Shown: positions 43,232 to 53,350, numbered from the stretch's first letter. The stretch is 64,000 nt of DNA from an uncultured Acetatifactor sp. (GCA_910586215.1 CAJUGH010000002.1:62001-126000), one strand, 5' to 3'. The notes: generated by a model from the sequence alone, not told the origin. Numbers and translations are program-made.

Positions 43232-43699
43232 CATAATATTTTTAGGTAAGCAATCAAAACCGGCTTTCAAAGAACACTAAGATTTTACTGGTTATTTTTC
43301 ACTGTGAAAAGCGGGTATGGATCCGTTGTTTTTATTGCCAGGAAAAGGAAATTACGTTATGATAAAGATATCCGGTTCTACGGCAGACAGGGGGACAGGA
43401 GGAATCTTCCTCCCTGCCCCTTGGGGAAAAGCTTGCAGACGATTCTGTTATGCGTTTTTCCATCCGGAGGGATGGGCCGAGCAGGAGTGTTATTCGGTGA
43501 TCCAGATGGTAGATTAGGAGGGCCAGGTACAAGCCGGGTTTTCCATTCCTGCGGCGGTTACCGAGGCATATGGAGAGGAAGGCACATTTCTGGTACCAAA
43601 GGAGGATGTGATGGAAGACGAAGCCTGTAATCCTGCAGAACCGGGTGCAATTATACCTGGATGAGAGAAAGTAACCCAGGAAAGGAGCGTATCTATCTG
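43232..43699. other. intergenic region before glpK with a possible decayed reading frame
   Basis: The plus strand from 43317 reads MDPLFLLPGKGNYVMIKISG and continues to a TAG near 43515. The same frame then resumes EGQVQAGFSIPAAVTEAYGE and [20 protein letters not shown] up to 43663. The second part looks protein-like, but there is no ribosome site and no family recognised, so I take it as a possible dead gene or chance. Confidence 0.3.
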
Positions 43700-45196
43700 A
43701 TGAAACAATATATTATGGCCCTGGACCAGGGCACCACCAGTTCCCGTTGCATCCTGTTTGACAAGGCGGGCAATATCTGTTCCATGTCCCAGAAGGAATT
43801 TAGACAGATCTACCCGAAACCCGGCTGGGTGGAGCACAATCCCATGGAGATCTGGTCCTCCCAGCTGGCGGTGGCCACAGAGTGTATGGCCATGGTGGGG
43901 GCAGCTCCGGAACAGATCGAGGCCATCGGTATTACCAACCAGCGGGAGACCACCATTCTCTGGGACAAGGCCACAGGGGAACCGGTGTACAATGCCATTG
44001 TATGGCAGTGCCGCCGGACAGCGGAACAGATCGAGGCTTTGAAGGAGGACGGCTTTGACCAGGTGATCCGGGAGAAGACCGGACTGGTGCCGGATGCTTA
44101 CTTCAGTGCCTCCAAGATTGCCTGGATCCTGGAGCGGGTGCCCGGTGCCAGGGAGAGGGCCGAAAGGGGAGAATTGTTGTTCGGTACAGTTGACACCTGG
44201 CTGATCTGGAACCTGACCAAGGGGGCTGTCCATGTGACGGACTATACCAATGCCTCCCGTACTATGCTGTATGATATCCACAGATTGTGCTGGGATGAAG
44301 AAATCCTGGACTGGTTTCACATTCCGGCCGGCATCCTGCCCCAGGTGAGGCCCTCCAGCCAGGTGTACGGCCATACGGATGCCTCCGTGCTGGGCGGGGA
44401 GATTCCCATTGCAGGGGCGGCAGGGGACCAGCAGGCAGCGCTGTTCGGCCAGTGCTGCTTTGACCAGGGTGAGGTGAAAAATACGTATGGGACGGGCTGT
44501 TTCCTGCTGATGCATACGGGGAGCCAGGCCATCCGGTCCCGCTCGGGGCTGCTGACTACCATAGCGGCAGGCATCTCAGAGAAAGTAGAGTATGCTCTGG
44601 AAGGCAGTGTGTTCGTGGCAGGGGCAGGCGTCCAGTGGTTGCGGGACAGTATGCGTATGTTGAAAAATGCCTCCCAGTCCGAAGAGTACTGCAGGGCAGT
44701 GGCGGATACTGCCGGGGTGTATATTGTCCCCGCCTTTGCGGGAATGGGCGCCCCTTACTGGAACCAGTATGCCAGGGGAACCGTGGTAGGACTGACCAGG
44801 GGATGCAGTAAGGAGCATTTCATCCGTGCCACCCTGGAATCCATTGCCTATCAGACGGCAGATGTGCTGGGGGCCATGGAGCAGGACAGCGGGATCCGCC
44901 TGAAGAGCCTGAAGGTGGATGGCGGGGCCAGTGCCAATGACTTCCTCATGCAGTTCCAGGCAGACATTGTGGATACCCAGGTGCTGCGGCCCAGGTGCAT
45001 TGAGACAACAGCCCTGGGGGCCGCTTACCTGGCGGGACTGGCCACCGGCTACTGGCGGGATAAGGAAGAGATCCGGTCCAACTGGCAGATAGGCGCAGTG
45101 TTTGATCCGGCCATGCAGGCAGACCTGCGTAAGGAGCTTCTGAAGGGCTGGAAGAGGGCGGTAAAATGCGCCCTGGTGTGGGCACAGGAGCAGTGA
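43700..45196 (+). CDS. glpK: glycerol kinase
   Basis: FGGY-family kinase, 498 aa, phosphorylating glycerol to glycerol 3-phosphate with ATP. Motifs: [15 protein letters not shown] near residue 6, [20 protein letters not shown] near 80 (glycerol site), the catalytic region [16 protein letters not shown] near 175, [14 protein letters not shown] near 235 and [15 protein letters not shown] near 400. The HPr-phosphorylated His loop of Firmicute GlpK (near 230) has HTD in [13 protein letters not shown] 43700 is preceded by AAAGGAG at 12 bp, a little far; 43661 is an alternative start. No glpF or glpD gene is adjacent. A bidirectional terminator follows. Confidence 0.95.
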   Translation: MKQYIMALDQGTTSSRCILFDKAGNICSMSQKEFRQIYPKPGWVEHNPMEIWSSQLAVATECMAMVGAAPEQIEAIGITNQRETTILWDKATGEPVYNAIVWQCRRTAEQIEALKEDGFDQVIREKTGLVPDAYFSASKIAWILERVPGARERAERGELLFGTVDTWLIWNLTKGAVHVTDYTNASRTMLYDIHRLCWDEEILDWFHIPAGILPQVRPSSQVYGHTDASVLGGEIPIAGAAGDQQAALFGQCCFDQGEVKNTYGTGCFLLMHTGSQAIRSRSGLLTTIAAGISEKVEYALEGSVFVAGAGVQWLRDSMRMLKNASQSEEYCRAVADTAGVYIVPAFAGMGAPYWNQYARGTVVGLTRGCSKEHFIRATLESIAYQTADVLGAMEQDSGIRLKSLKVDGGASANDFLMQFQADIVDTQVLRPRCIETTALGAAYLAGLATGYWRDKEEIRSNWQIGAVFDPAMQADLRKELLKGWKRAVKCALVWAQEQ

Positions 45197-45220
45197 GAAC
45201 CGGCATAGGATCAAAAATTT

Positions 45221-45250
45221 CGGCCAGGGAAGGTTCCCTGGCCGTTTTCT
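45221..45250. terminator. bidirectional terminator between glpK and the GT2 fusion gene
   Basis: CGGCCAGGGAA and TTCCCTGGCCG are perfectly paired around GG. TTTTCT follows on the plus strand and AAATTTTTGATC faces the minus strand. The stop codon of the convergent gene (45250-45252) touches the T-run. Confidence 0.9.
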
Positions 45251-48200
45251 CAGACAATCCGTATCTTCTCCGCGCTGAAGCCGTACAGTTTCTGCCGGGA
45301 GCAGGTATCCTCCCAGAAAAAGCCGATGAGATATTCTCCGGCGGGCAGGGCATTCCTGGCAATCCACACGCTGACACCGGAGAGGGCAGGATGGTCGATA
45401 TGGGTCATGCCTTCCTGGAAATCAGGCCGGTAGCATTCCTCAAAGGGGATCTTCCACAGTCCGGGGACGGCTTCCTCCCTGTCTTTCTGTACCCGTTTCA
45501 GCAGCAGGCTTTTCTGATAGCGGCTGTTATCCACGTGCAGGGCATAGGACCAGCCCTGGATATAGTAGTCCCCGCCGCCGGGAATCCCGGTTCTCCAGGC
45601 AGCCTCGTCCCCGGCAAATTCCAGGCCCATGAACAGGGTCTCGTTGTGCCAGACAGGATGGAGCTGCCCTTTTATGGGGACGGGTACAGCTTTTTTGGAC
45701 ATGCGGCTTTCCTCAAAGCGGCAGGCAGGATAGAAGCCCCTGTCCAGGACGTCTGTCACCAGTCTTCTGGAGTAATAGGGATCCCGGTTCCACATTTCCG
45801 GGTATGACTTGCGGAGGAAATCAAGCTCCCTGTGGAGCCTGGCCACCTTCTCCTCCCCGTCATCGGTACCACGGCTTAAGGACTCGTGGTGGTACAGGTA
45901 GGTCTGGTTGCAGCACACATTCTTATAACCGGCCCGCAGCAGGTGGAAGCAGAACTCCACATCGTTGAAAGCTACCTGTAGTCTCTCTTCAAATCCCCCA
46001 ATTTCCTCAAATACGGCTTTCCGGACCAGCAGGCAGGCTCCTGTGACGGCGCTGACATTGACGGCGCACCGGTTGATGCCGTGATAATAGGTCTCCCTGT
46101 CGGAGGAAAACTGCAATTTATGGGCGGGGCCTAAATGGATATTGGTGACACCTGCATGCTGGATCATGTCCGAGTCGGGGTAGAGAAGCTTGGCCCCCAC
46201 TGCTCCCACGTAGTCCTTGGCGCCCCTGGCAACCATCTGGGAGAGCCAGTCCGGGCAGACGATCTCGATATCATCATTTAAGAACAGCAGGTATTTTCCG
46301 GAGGCTTCCCTGGCGCCCAGGTTGCACATGGCAGAGAAGTTGAATGTCATGGGCTGGTAAATATAATGGAAGGAAAGCATTCCTTTCCGTTGCATCTGCT
46401 GCTGTAGTTCCAGGATTTTCTGCCGGTTTTTCTCCCGGCTGCCGTTATCCACCACCAGGATCTCCAGGTTCTGGTAACTGGTCTTTCCCACCAGGGAACG
46501 GATACAGGTGGAGAGGATATCCGGGTGATCCTTGGAGGGAATGATCACGGATACCAGTTCCTGCGCTTCTTTTCTGGCAGGTATCTCCGCATCCGTGTAC
46601 AGGTGCCTCTTTTTCAACTCCACATATTCCGGCTCCATACCCCAGTCTGTTGCAGCAGGAAAGGCATCCTGGGGACGGAAAAGGATCCGGTCCAGATGTC
46701 CGGCTTCCCCGGCCTCATCTATGCAGCATAGCACGATCTCATAGAGTTGTTTTTTTAGGAGAAGCGCATCCGGACCCTCCGGGGATGTGCCGGCCTGTGC
46801 TTTTGGTGTGGTCATGACCTCTTTCCAGTGTTCTGCCATGAGTTTCTCTGCCAGGGATCTTCTGAGGGCGAACACATTTCCGAAGTAGAAGAAGGACTGC
46901 AGCAGGTCCGGGGACCAGTCCGGCTTGAAATAGCCGTCCTCATCCCCATAAGCGATCTCGCAGGAGGGGTGCTCCAGGAAATAGCGCTCTACTTCCAGGG
47001 CAGTGTTCGGTACCAGGCAGGAGGGCTGTGGGGTGACGATCCAGATGTCCGGTAAGTTTTCCTCGGCGGAACCTGTCCCTTGCAGGACATACCTGCAGAA
47101 ATCTTCCCAGGAAAGCACACCTACAGACAGGCGGGACTTTCCCGGTGCCCCAGGCTTCCCGGCATTTGCCTCCCACCTGGCAATTTCAGCAGCCTCTTCC
47201 CCTAACAGTTCCTCTATCCACATATCGTAGGGCAGGGCTTGTTTTGCAATCTGTTTCTCGTAGAGCTTGTGTCTTCTCTGGACCAGGATTTCCTGTATCT
47301 TTTTTTTCACAGGGTTGCCCATGGGCGGCACCTCCTCCTTGCCATTTTCCTCACATCCGATGTCATCGGCAGTATTTCCCGTACCCGCGCAGTCCTGGGA
47401 GGCCAGGGCCATCTTTTCCACCTCCAGGGCCATTTTAGGTCCCAGGTAGGAGCGCTCCAGGCACAGCTTCAAGGTGTTGGTCTCCAGGGAAGGCTGTCCT
47501 TTCAGGGAGATCACCAGATTCGGATCCTGGGTGGAGAATACGAAACTGCCTGTGTCAGCCAGCCGGGTTCCATTGGATGTCACGACACTGTCCGTTCCGG
47601 TCCAGGGAAGGGGGCTGCCATTCCACTCCAGCTGCCGGATCCGGACCAGGCAGCCCGCATGGGCCGGGTCGATACGCAGCTTTTGCAGGCCTGCATCCAG
47701 GGTCAGCGTCACATGCAGGCCCTGTTCGTCAGCCATGACAGTTTCATCCGGGAAATAGGAAGTCTCCTCCTGGAAGCCCTGTCCCCTGTCCTCGTAGACC
47801 TGGATATTACCCAGGGAATCTTCCAGGTGTATGTTCTCCAGGAAGTCCAGGGGCCTGTAGCATTTGTGGCCGATCTGACTTTGCAGTTCCGACATGGCAC
47901 AGTGCTGCCCTGTTACAGAACGTTGGAAGGCCATCTCCCGGCTGCGGTATTCCTCAGCCATTTCTTCTGTTATCCCTAGTTCCTGTAGGAGAAGGTCAGG
48001 ATCCAGCACATTCCGTTTCCTGTCCTCCAGCAGGTAACAGTAGATGGCGCGGAAGGCCAGTTCCCTGGTATCCACCTGTTTTTCCAGGGTCCATTCGTAA
48101 TCGATCAGGGTCCAGGTGCTGCCTTGCAGGGGGTCAAAAGGCTTCGCGGCATTCTGGGGGCTGACCAGGATATTGGAGAAGATGGGATCATAATCAGCCA

Positions 48201-49641
48201 CCGGTGTCTCGCTGTGGTAGTCCAGCAGGGACAGATAGTGCCTGAAAAGGGCCAGGAAGCCCTCCATGTCCCTGCGCTCCAGGCGCTCGTCCAGCAGTTC
48301 GGCCAGTGTGACGCCTTTCACATATTCCAGTTCAACATAGGGTTGCTGTCCGGGTGCCTCCTCCACCAGCTTACAGCGGTTCACTTGAAGTGCCCCGCCC
48401 TGATAGCGGGCCTGTAGCTTCTGGCAGGCAGTCTCTATGCTTCTGATATGGGCATGGGCCTCCTGGCACAGGGGATATTTCCTGACGGCAAGGGATAGCG
48501 GCTGTGGGGGAGCTTCCCTTCTGGGGGCCTGACAGCCTGGAACTGTTCTATCCTGTCCTGTTGCCCCGGCTGGGCCGGCAGGCTGGATCTGGGTCCGGAT
48601 CCGGAAGGCTGTCTGGCGGTCATTGGAGTATTTTACATAATGGATATCCGGCTTCTGCCCGATGACTGCCAGATAGGAATTGGCATACAGGGGGAACAGG
48701 CCTTCCCGCAGGATATTGTCGAAGGCTTTTTTCTCGTCAAACAGCACCATCCTGTCCTGGTCGAAATTGCGGAGATTATTGGATAGCTCTCCCGGCTTCG
48801 GCAGGTATGCATCGGAATAGAGGGTGGTCATGAAGGTATAATCCGGGTAGGGATAATAGAAGGCATATTCCTCTATTCCGCAGCTTTGGAAAATCTTCTC
48901 TAAGCCGTGCCTGGTGAAGGTCCGCACACCGCCGCCCTGGGGATAGTCCTCTATGCCTGCAAACCAGGTGCCAAGATGGTCTTCCTTGCAGCCCGCCCAG
49001 TACTTCAGGCCTAGCTTGTTCTCCATGGCAATGACAATGCGGCCATCCTCCTTCAGATGCGCCCGGAGCTTATCCAGGAAATGGACATAGGGATTCCCAT
49101 CAGGACAATAGGAAGGGGCGTATGCAAACGCACCAATCAGGCAGATATAATCGTAGTCCTGGGGAAGGGAAGGCTCTATGTCCTGGAAATGTCCCACATG
49201 GAGCGTAATATTGCCACAGTCCCTATGACGGTATGCGTTGATCAAGCTTCGTTTTTTTGACAATTCCAAACAGTCTGCCTGCCCGGCTTTCCGGGAGAGG
49301 ACCCCTGTGACGGCCCCACAGCCAGCCCCCACTTCCAGCACCTTCATGGTCTTGTCCATGGGCAGCCACTCCACAATATTTTCCCGCAGGGGGGAGAGAT
49401 GGTACAACTTCTCCCAGTCTGGCTGCTCTTCTATGATGCGGGAATATTCTGCCGGATCCTGTCCCCTGGCAATCTGCAGCAGTTCTTCTGCCACAGGATC
49501 CTTGTCATACGGATCCTGGACGGAGTCATATGTCAGGTCCAAGGTTATTCTTCCGATATGTTGTATTTTCTTCGTCACCGCTCCCATTGCTGTGGCTTGT
49601 TCTTGGCTGTTTCCGTTTCCAGTCGTTTTCCCTGTTTCCAT
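45250..49641 (-). CDS. methyltransferase / kinase-like / GT2 glycosyltransferase fusion
   Basis: A 1,463-aa cytoplasmic multi-domain protein. Domain 1 (about 80-330) is a SAM methyltransferase with VLEVGAGCGAVTGVLSRKAG near 101 and IVIAMENKLGLKYWAG. Domain 2 (about 370-600) has a kinase/APH-like fold: ELEYVKGVTLAELLDERLER, then a catalytic-loop-like DYDPIFSNILV near 481 and the DFG-like IDYEWT near 510. Domain 3, a GT2 glycosyltransferase, starts VSVIIPSKDHPDILSTCIRS near 1032 and has LLFLNDDIEI (metal DxD region) and VTGACLLVRKAVFEEIGGF. The C-terminal 180 residues are beta-rich. Methyltransferase plus kinase recalls WbdD, which caps O-antigen chains. ATG 49641 (METGKTTGNG) has AGAAGGACAGGA upstream; 49671 is possible. 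Confidence 0.85.
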   Translation of the reverse strand: METGKTTGNGNSQEQATAMGAVTKKIQHIGRITLDLTYDSVQDPYDKDPVAEELLQIARGQDPAEYSRIIEEQPDWEKLYHLSPLRENIVEWLPMDKTMKVLEVGAGCGAVTGVLSRKAGQADCLELSKKRSLINAYRHRDCGNITLHVGHFQDIEPSLPQDYDYICLIGAFAYAPSYCPDGNPYVHFLDKLRAHLKEDGRIVIAMENKLGLKYWAGCKEDHLGTWFAGIEDYPQGGGVRTFTRHGLEKIFQSCGIEEYAFYYPYPDYTFMTTLYSDAYLPKPGELSNNLRNFDQDRMVLFDEKKAFDNILREGLFPLYANSYLAVIGQKPDIHYVKYSNDRQTAFRIRTQIQPAGPAGATGQDRTVPGCQAPRREAPPQPLSLAVRKYPLCQEAHAHIRSIETACQKLQARYQGGALQVNRCKLVEEAPGQQPYVELEYVKGVTLAELLDERLERRDMEGFLALFRHYLSLLDYHSETPVADYDPIFSNILVSPQNAAKPFDPLQGSTWTLIDYEWTLEKQVDTRELAFRAIYCYLLEDRKRNVLDPDLLLQELGITEEMAEEYRSREMAFQRSVTGQHCAMSELQSQIGHKCYRPLDFLENIHLEDSLGNIQVYEDRGQGFQEETSYFPDETVMADEQGLHVTLTLDAGLQKLRIDPAHAGCLVRIRQLEWNGSPLPWTGTDSVVTSNGTRLADTGSFVFSTQDPNLVISLKGQPSLETNTLKLCLERSYLGPKMALEVEKMALASQDCAGTGNTADDIGCEENGKEEVPPMGNPVKKKIQEILVQRRHKLYEKQIAKQALPYDMWIEELLGEEAAEIARWEANAGKPGAPGKSRLSVGVLSWEDFCRYVLQGTGSAEENLPDIWIVTPQPSCLVPNTALEVERYFLEHPSCEIAYGDEDGYFKPDWSPDLLQSFFYFGNVFALRRSLAEKLMAEHWKEVMTTPKAQAGTSPEGPDALLLKKQLYEIVLCCIDEAGEAGHLDRILFRPQDAFPAATDWGMEPEYVELKKRHLYTDAEIPARKEAQELVSVIIPSKDHPDILSTCIRSLVGKTSYQNLEILVVDNGSREKNRQKILELQQQMQRKGMLSFHYIYQPMTFNFSAMCNLGAREASGKYLLFLNDDIEIVCPDWLSQMVARGAKDYVGAVGAKLLYPDSDMIQHAGVTNIHLGPAHKLQFSSDRETYYHGINRCAVNVSAVTGACLLVRKAVFEEIGGFEERLQVAFNDVEFCFHLLRAGYKNVCCNQTYLYHHESLSRGTDDGEEKVARLHRELDFLRKSYPEMWNRDPYYSRRLVTDVLDRGFYPACRFEESRMSKKAVPVPIKGQLHPVWHNETLFMGLEFAGDEAAWRTGIPGGGDYYIQGWSYALHVDNSRYQKSLLLKRVQKDREEAVPGLWKIPFEECYRPDFQEGMTHIDHPALSGVSVWIARNALPAGEYLIGFFWEDTCSRQKLYGFSAEKIRIV

Positions 49642-49800
49642 TCCTGTCCTTCTGCTTTTTATGATGGGCAAAGGATGACCCGGAACATATCCTTTGCGTT
49701 TTTACGATTTCTGTAACAGTGTATCATTTTTTTGGCGCTGATTCAAGCCGGGACAAGTGGTTTTATTTCTCTTGTAATCAATAGAAAATGTGGTAAAATA

Positions 49801-49933
49801 GTTACTGTTCACTCCGCTCACAGCAACGTCTGCACACAAAACGCCAAATTAGGCGTTTTGGCGCAGGTTGTCTCGGGTTTGTCACGCGAAAAGCGCGTGA
49901 AAACACCTCGCGGTGGCACCTGTGAACAGTAAC
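49801..49933 (+). mobile_element. MITE-like repeat family A, copy 1 (with target duplication)
   Basis: A 133-bp element. The ends GTTACTGTTCAC and GTGAACAGTAAC are perfect 12-bp inverted repeats, flanked on both sides by GTAAAATA (49793-49800, 49934-49941). Inside, AAAACGCC/GGCGTTTT, TCACGCG/CGCGTGA and CACC-TCGC-GGTG form hairpins. It encodes no protein. It lies 85 bp before the aminotransferase start. Confidence 0.93.
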
Positions 49934-50018
49934 GTAAAATAGACTGTATTCGGAACAGGAACATGGAGTGGCCAGGCAGAAGCATAAATGGGCAGGATGC
50001 CAGAAAGAGAGGAAAGAT

Positions 50019-51209
50019 ATGCTGGTACAGAAATATATGGACATGCTCTCCGCAAAGTCTGTGATCAGGCAGTTGTCGGAGTTCGCCACGGCCCGTGGGC
50101 AGGAGATCGGCTATGGGAATGTGTTCGACTATTCCCTGGGGAATCCTTCCGTACCGGTGCCACAGGCTTTTACGGATGCCTGTATGGAACTGCTGGCCAC
50201 CCAGGATACAGGAAAGCTGCATGGGTATAGCCCCAGCTTAGGGATCACCAGCGTGCGGGAGGCGGTGGCGGCTTCCCTGGAGCGGCGGTTCGGGCTTCCC
50301 TACAGGAAGGAGCATATCTTTATGGCTTCCGGTGCGGCAGGGGCGCTGGCCCATGCGCTGCGCCTGGTGACGGAGCCGGGGGATGAGGTTCTGACATTTG
50401 CCCCCTATTTTCCAGAGTATGGGCCTTATGTGAACCTGACAGGGGCCGAGCTGAAGGTCGTACCTCCGGATACGGCTGCTTTCCAGGTCAATTTCGGGAA
50501 GTTCCAGGAGATGCTTGGTCCTAAGGTGATGGCTGTGCTGATCAACACACCCAACAACCCTTCCGGGGTGGTCTATTCTGCAGATACCCTGCAGAGGCTG
50601 ACAGACATCCTGCGGGAGAAATCTGCCCTGTACGGACACAACATCTATCTGATCTCCGATGAACCTTACCGGGAGATTGTGTTTGACGGGGCAGAGGTGA
50701 CATGTGTATCGGAGTTTTACGACAACACCATTATGTGTTACTCTTTCTCCAAATCCCTGTCCCTGCCAGGGGAGCGGATCGGCTATGTGGCCGTGAACCC
50801 CAGGTGCCCGGATGCAGAGACCATGGTGAATATGTGCGGACAGATCTCCAGGGGAACCGGGCACAACTGTCCCCCGTCCCTCGTCCAGCTGGCAGTGGCA
50901 CGTGTGATTGACCAGACGGCAGACTTAAGCGTCTATGAGAGGAACCGGAACCTGCTTTATCCGGCCCTGCAGGAACTGGGCTTTACCTGCGTGAAGCCAG
51001 GGGGAACCTTCTACATCTTTCCCAAGGCCCTGGAGGAGGATGCCAAGGCCTTCTGCCAGAAGGCCCTGCGGTATGATCTGGTGCTGGTGCCTGGGGATAC
51101 CTTCGGTGCCCCTGGTTATTTCCGCATGGCGTACTGTATTGACACGGAGAAGGTGGAGCGGTCCCTGCCTGCATTCCGGAAGTTTGTGGAGGCCGAGTAT
51201 CATTCATAG
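50019..51209 (+). CDS. fold-type I PLP aminotransferase (aspartate-family)
   Basis: A 396-aa class I/II aminotransferase. SLGNPSVPVPQAFTDACMEL opens it, then GYSPSLGITSVREAV near 75, NTPNNPSGVVYS near 172 (substrate-carboxylate region), LISDEPYREIVFDG near 210, and the PLP lysine in YSFSKSLSLPGERIGYVA near 242. The Arg for the alpha-carboxylate is in FRMAYC near the end. No amino-acid biosynthesis genes are adjacent, so the substrate is open. ATG 50019 follows GAGAGGAAAG. The gene may share a transcript with the patatin gene 83 bp downstream. Confidence 0.92.
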   Translation: MLVQKYMDMLSAKSVIRQLSEFATARGQEIGYGNVFDYSLGNPSVPVPQAFTDACMELLATQDTGKLHGYSPSLGITSVREAVAASLERRFGLPYRKEHIFMASGAAGALAHALRLVTEPGDEVLTFAPYFPEYGPYVNLTGAELKVVPPDTAAFQVNFGKFQEMLGPKVMAVLINTPNNPSGVVYSADTLQRLTDILREKSALYGHNIYLISDEPYREIVFDGAEVTCVSEFYDNTIMCYSFSKSLSLPGERIGYVAVNPRCPDAETMVNMCGQISRGTGHNCPPSLVQLAVARVIDQTADLSVYERNRNLLYPALQELGFTCVKPGGTFYIFPKALEEDAKAFCQKALRYDLVLVPGDTFGAPGYFRMAYCIDTEKVERSLPAFRKFVEAEYHS

Positions 51210-51292
51210 ACAGTGCCATTTCGAATGGTACTGACGTTTCGCCGACATGATGGGAAGTGTTGGTATATCGGAAGTGAAGGAGGCGTATCTAT

Positions 51293-52144
51293 ATGTATCA
51301 GGCGGGACTGGTTCTGGAGGGCGGCGGCATGAAAGGCGTGTACACGGCCGGGGTACTGGATCTTTTTCTGGACAGGGGAATCGATTTTTCCAGTGTATAC
51401 GGTGTCTCGGCAGGGGCCTGCCATATGTGCAGCTATCTGTCGAAGCAGCGGGGCAGGGCCATTGACATTTCTGTGGACTACCTGGACACCAGGCGGTACT
51501 GCAGTGTGGAGAGCCTTGTGACCAGCGGGGACCTGTTCAATGTGGATATGTGTTACCACTTGATCCCGGATTACCTGTATCCTTATGACAACGAGGCCTT
51601 TATGCAGTACCAGGGAAAGGCGTACAGTGTGGCTACGGATATTGAGAGCGGGAGGCCGGAGTATTTCAGGATCAGGGATATGAAGAAGGATATCGACAAG
51701 ATCCGGGCTTCCGCATCCCTGCCCCTGGTATCCAGGAACGTGAAGATAGACGGCAGGTACTACCTGGACGGCGGTATCAGTGATTCCATTCCCCTGCAGC
51801 AGTCTGTGATGGACGGGAACCGGAAGAATGTGGTGGTCATGACCAAGGAGGAGGGGTATGTGAGAAAGCCATCCAATTACCTGGCACTGATCCGGGCATT
51901 CTACATGAAGTATCCGAAGGTCTATGAACTGATGGCAGACCGTCATATCCGGTATGGCCAGCAGCAGGCGTATATTGCAAGGCAGCAGGCGCGGGGCAGG
52001 GCTTTTGTGATCCGTCCCAGGGTGGCTGGCAACGTGGGACGGGTGGAAAAGGACAGTGAGAAGCTGCGGGCCTTGTACCGGCAGGGATATGAAGATGCAG
52101 AAAGGTGCTTCGGGGATCTGGTGGCATACCTGGAAGCAAAATAG
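51293..52144 (+). CDS. patatin-like phospholipase
   Basis: A 283-aa serine hydrolase of the patatin family (RssA-like). The oxyanion loop is LVLEGGGMKGVYTAGVLD, the catalytic Ser sits in GVSAGA near residue 38, and the catalytic Asp in YLDGGISDSIP near 160. No signal peptide is present, so it acts on cytoplasmic or membrane lipids. AAGGAGG precedes ATG 51293. It is followed by uppP at 118 bp, so it may be part of a membrane-lipid neighbourhood. Confidence 0.92.
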   Translation: MYQAGLVLEGGGMKGVYTAGVLDLFLDRGIDFSSVYGVSAGACHMCSYLSKQRGRAIDISVDYLDTRRYCSVESLVTSGDLFNVDMCYHLIPDYLYPYDNEAFMQYQGKAYSVATDIESGRPEYFRIRDMKKDIDKIRASASLPLVSRNVKIDGRYYLDGGISDSIPLQQSVMDGNRKNVVVMTKEEGYVRKPSNYLALIRAFYMKYPKVYELMADRHIRYGQQQAYIARQQARGRAFVIRPRVAGNVGRVEKDSEKLRALYRQGYEDAERCFGDLVAYLEAK

Positions 52145-52262
52145 GAGGCAGGCCGCTTTGCAGCAACCGGCCTGGCAGTATGCATTCAGATCGTGCAGGC
52201 GGCCTGGCAGTATGCAGTATGGCAGCAAATGCTGGAAATAAGAAAAAGGAGATTCGATCAGT

Positions 52263-53114
52263 ATGTGGGAAATCATAAAGGCAGTCATCTATGGCATTGT
52301 GGAGGGGGTCACGGAGTGGCTGCCCATCAGCAGCACAGGGCATCTGATCCTGGTGGAGCAGTTCCTTCCCTTCCAGGGTACCAGTGAAGGATTCTTCGAC
52401 ATGTTCGATGTGGTGATCCAGCTGGGGGCTATTCTGGCGGTGGTGGTGCTGTTCTGGAGCCAGATCTGGCCTTTTGCCCTGACAAAGAAGGAGAGGGGAG
52501 GACAGACAGGACCGGGTGCCTGGTTCAAGAAGGATATCTGGATACTGTGGTTCAAGATACTGGTGTCCTGTGTGCCTGCGGCCGTGATCGGCATCCTGTT
52601 CGATGATGTGTTCAATGCCCTGTTCTACAATCCCACCAGTGTGGCCCTGGCGCTGATCCTGTTCGGCGTGGCTTTTATTGTCATAGAGAACTGGAACAAG
52701 TCCAGGCATCCGAAGATCACGAAGCTGTCCCAGATCACTTATCAGACAGCGCTGCTGATCGGGGTGTTCCAGGTGATCGCTGCGGTGTTCCCGGGCACTT
52801 CCCGTTCTGGTGCCACCATTGTGGGGGCGCTGTTGATCGGGGTGTCCCGGAAGGTGGCGGCAGAGTATACCTTTTTCCTGGCGATACCCGTGATGTTCGG
52901 AGCCAGTCTCCTGAAGGTGGTGAAGTTCGGCTTTGCCTTCACCTCCACGGAACTGCTGCTGCTTGGAATCGGGACAGTGGTATCCTTTGCGGTGTCCCTG
53001 TTTGTACTGCGCTTCCTGATGGGGTATATCAAAAAGCATGATTTCAAGGTATTCGGATGGTATCGGATTGTACTGGGAATCGTGGTGTTATTATACTTTG
53101 GAGTAACAGTTTAG
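52263..53114 (+). CDS. uppP: undecaprenyl-diphosphatase UppP (BacA)
   Basis: A 283-aa integral membrane enzyme that dephosphorylates C55-PP to recycle the lipid carrier for peptidoglycan and other cell-wall polymers. Both BacA signatures are intact: EGVTEWLPISSTGHLIL near residue 14 (catalytic Glu and Ser) and PGTSRSGATIVGALL near 178 (phosphate-binding Arg). Multiple membrane segments are present. AAAAAGGAG lies 11 bp before ATG 52263. Overproduction of such enzymes raises bacitracin tolerance. Mobile repeat copy 2 lies 56 bp behind the gene. Confidence 0.95.
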   Translation: MWEIIKAVIYGIVEGVTEWLPISSTGHLILVEQFLPFQGTSEGFFDMFDVVIQLGAILAVVVLFWSQIWPFALTKKERGGQTGPGAWFKKDIWILWFKILVSCVPAAVIGILFDDVFNALFYNPTSVALALILFGVAFIVIENWNKSRHPKITKLSQITYQTALLIGVFQVIAAVFPGTSRSGATIVGALLIGVSRKVAAEYTFFLAIPVMFGASLLKVVKFGFAFTSTELLLLGIGTVVSFAVSLFVLRFLMGYIKKHDFKVFGWYRIVLGIVVLLYFGVTV

Positions 53115-53170
53115 CCAGTCCATGAAAATGGCAGAAGACCGTGCTTGCACGAGTTTAATGCCATTTATAT

Positions 53171-53313
53171 GTTACTGTTCACTCTGTTCACGGCAATTAT
53201 GCACACAAAACGCCAAATACAGGCGTTTTGGCGCAGGCTGTCTCGGACTGTCTCGGGTTTGTCACGCGAAAAGCGCGTGAAAACGCCTCGCGGTGGCACG
53301 AGTGAACAGTAAC
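53171..53313 (+). mobile_element. MITE-like repeat family A, copy 2 (with target duplication)
   Basis: 143 bp with GTTACTGTTCAC and GTGAACAGTAAC ends, flanked on both sides by ATTTATAT (53163-53170, 53314-53321). It differs from copy 1 mainly by a 10-bp internal duplication (TGTCTCGGAC before TGTCTCGGG). Confidence 0.93.
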
Positions 53314-53350
53314 ATTTATATGGACTACGGGCTTGATGTTACGCAAAGTG

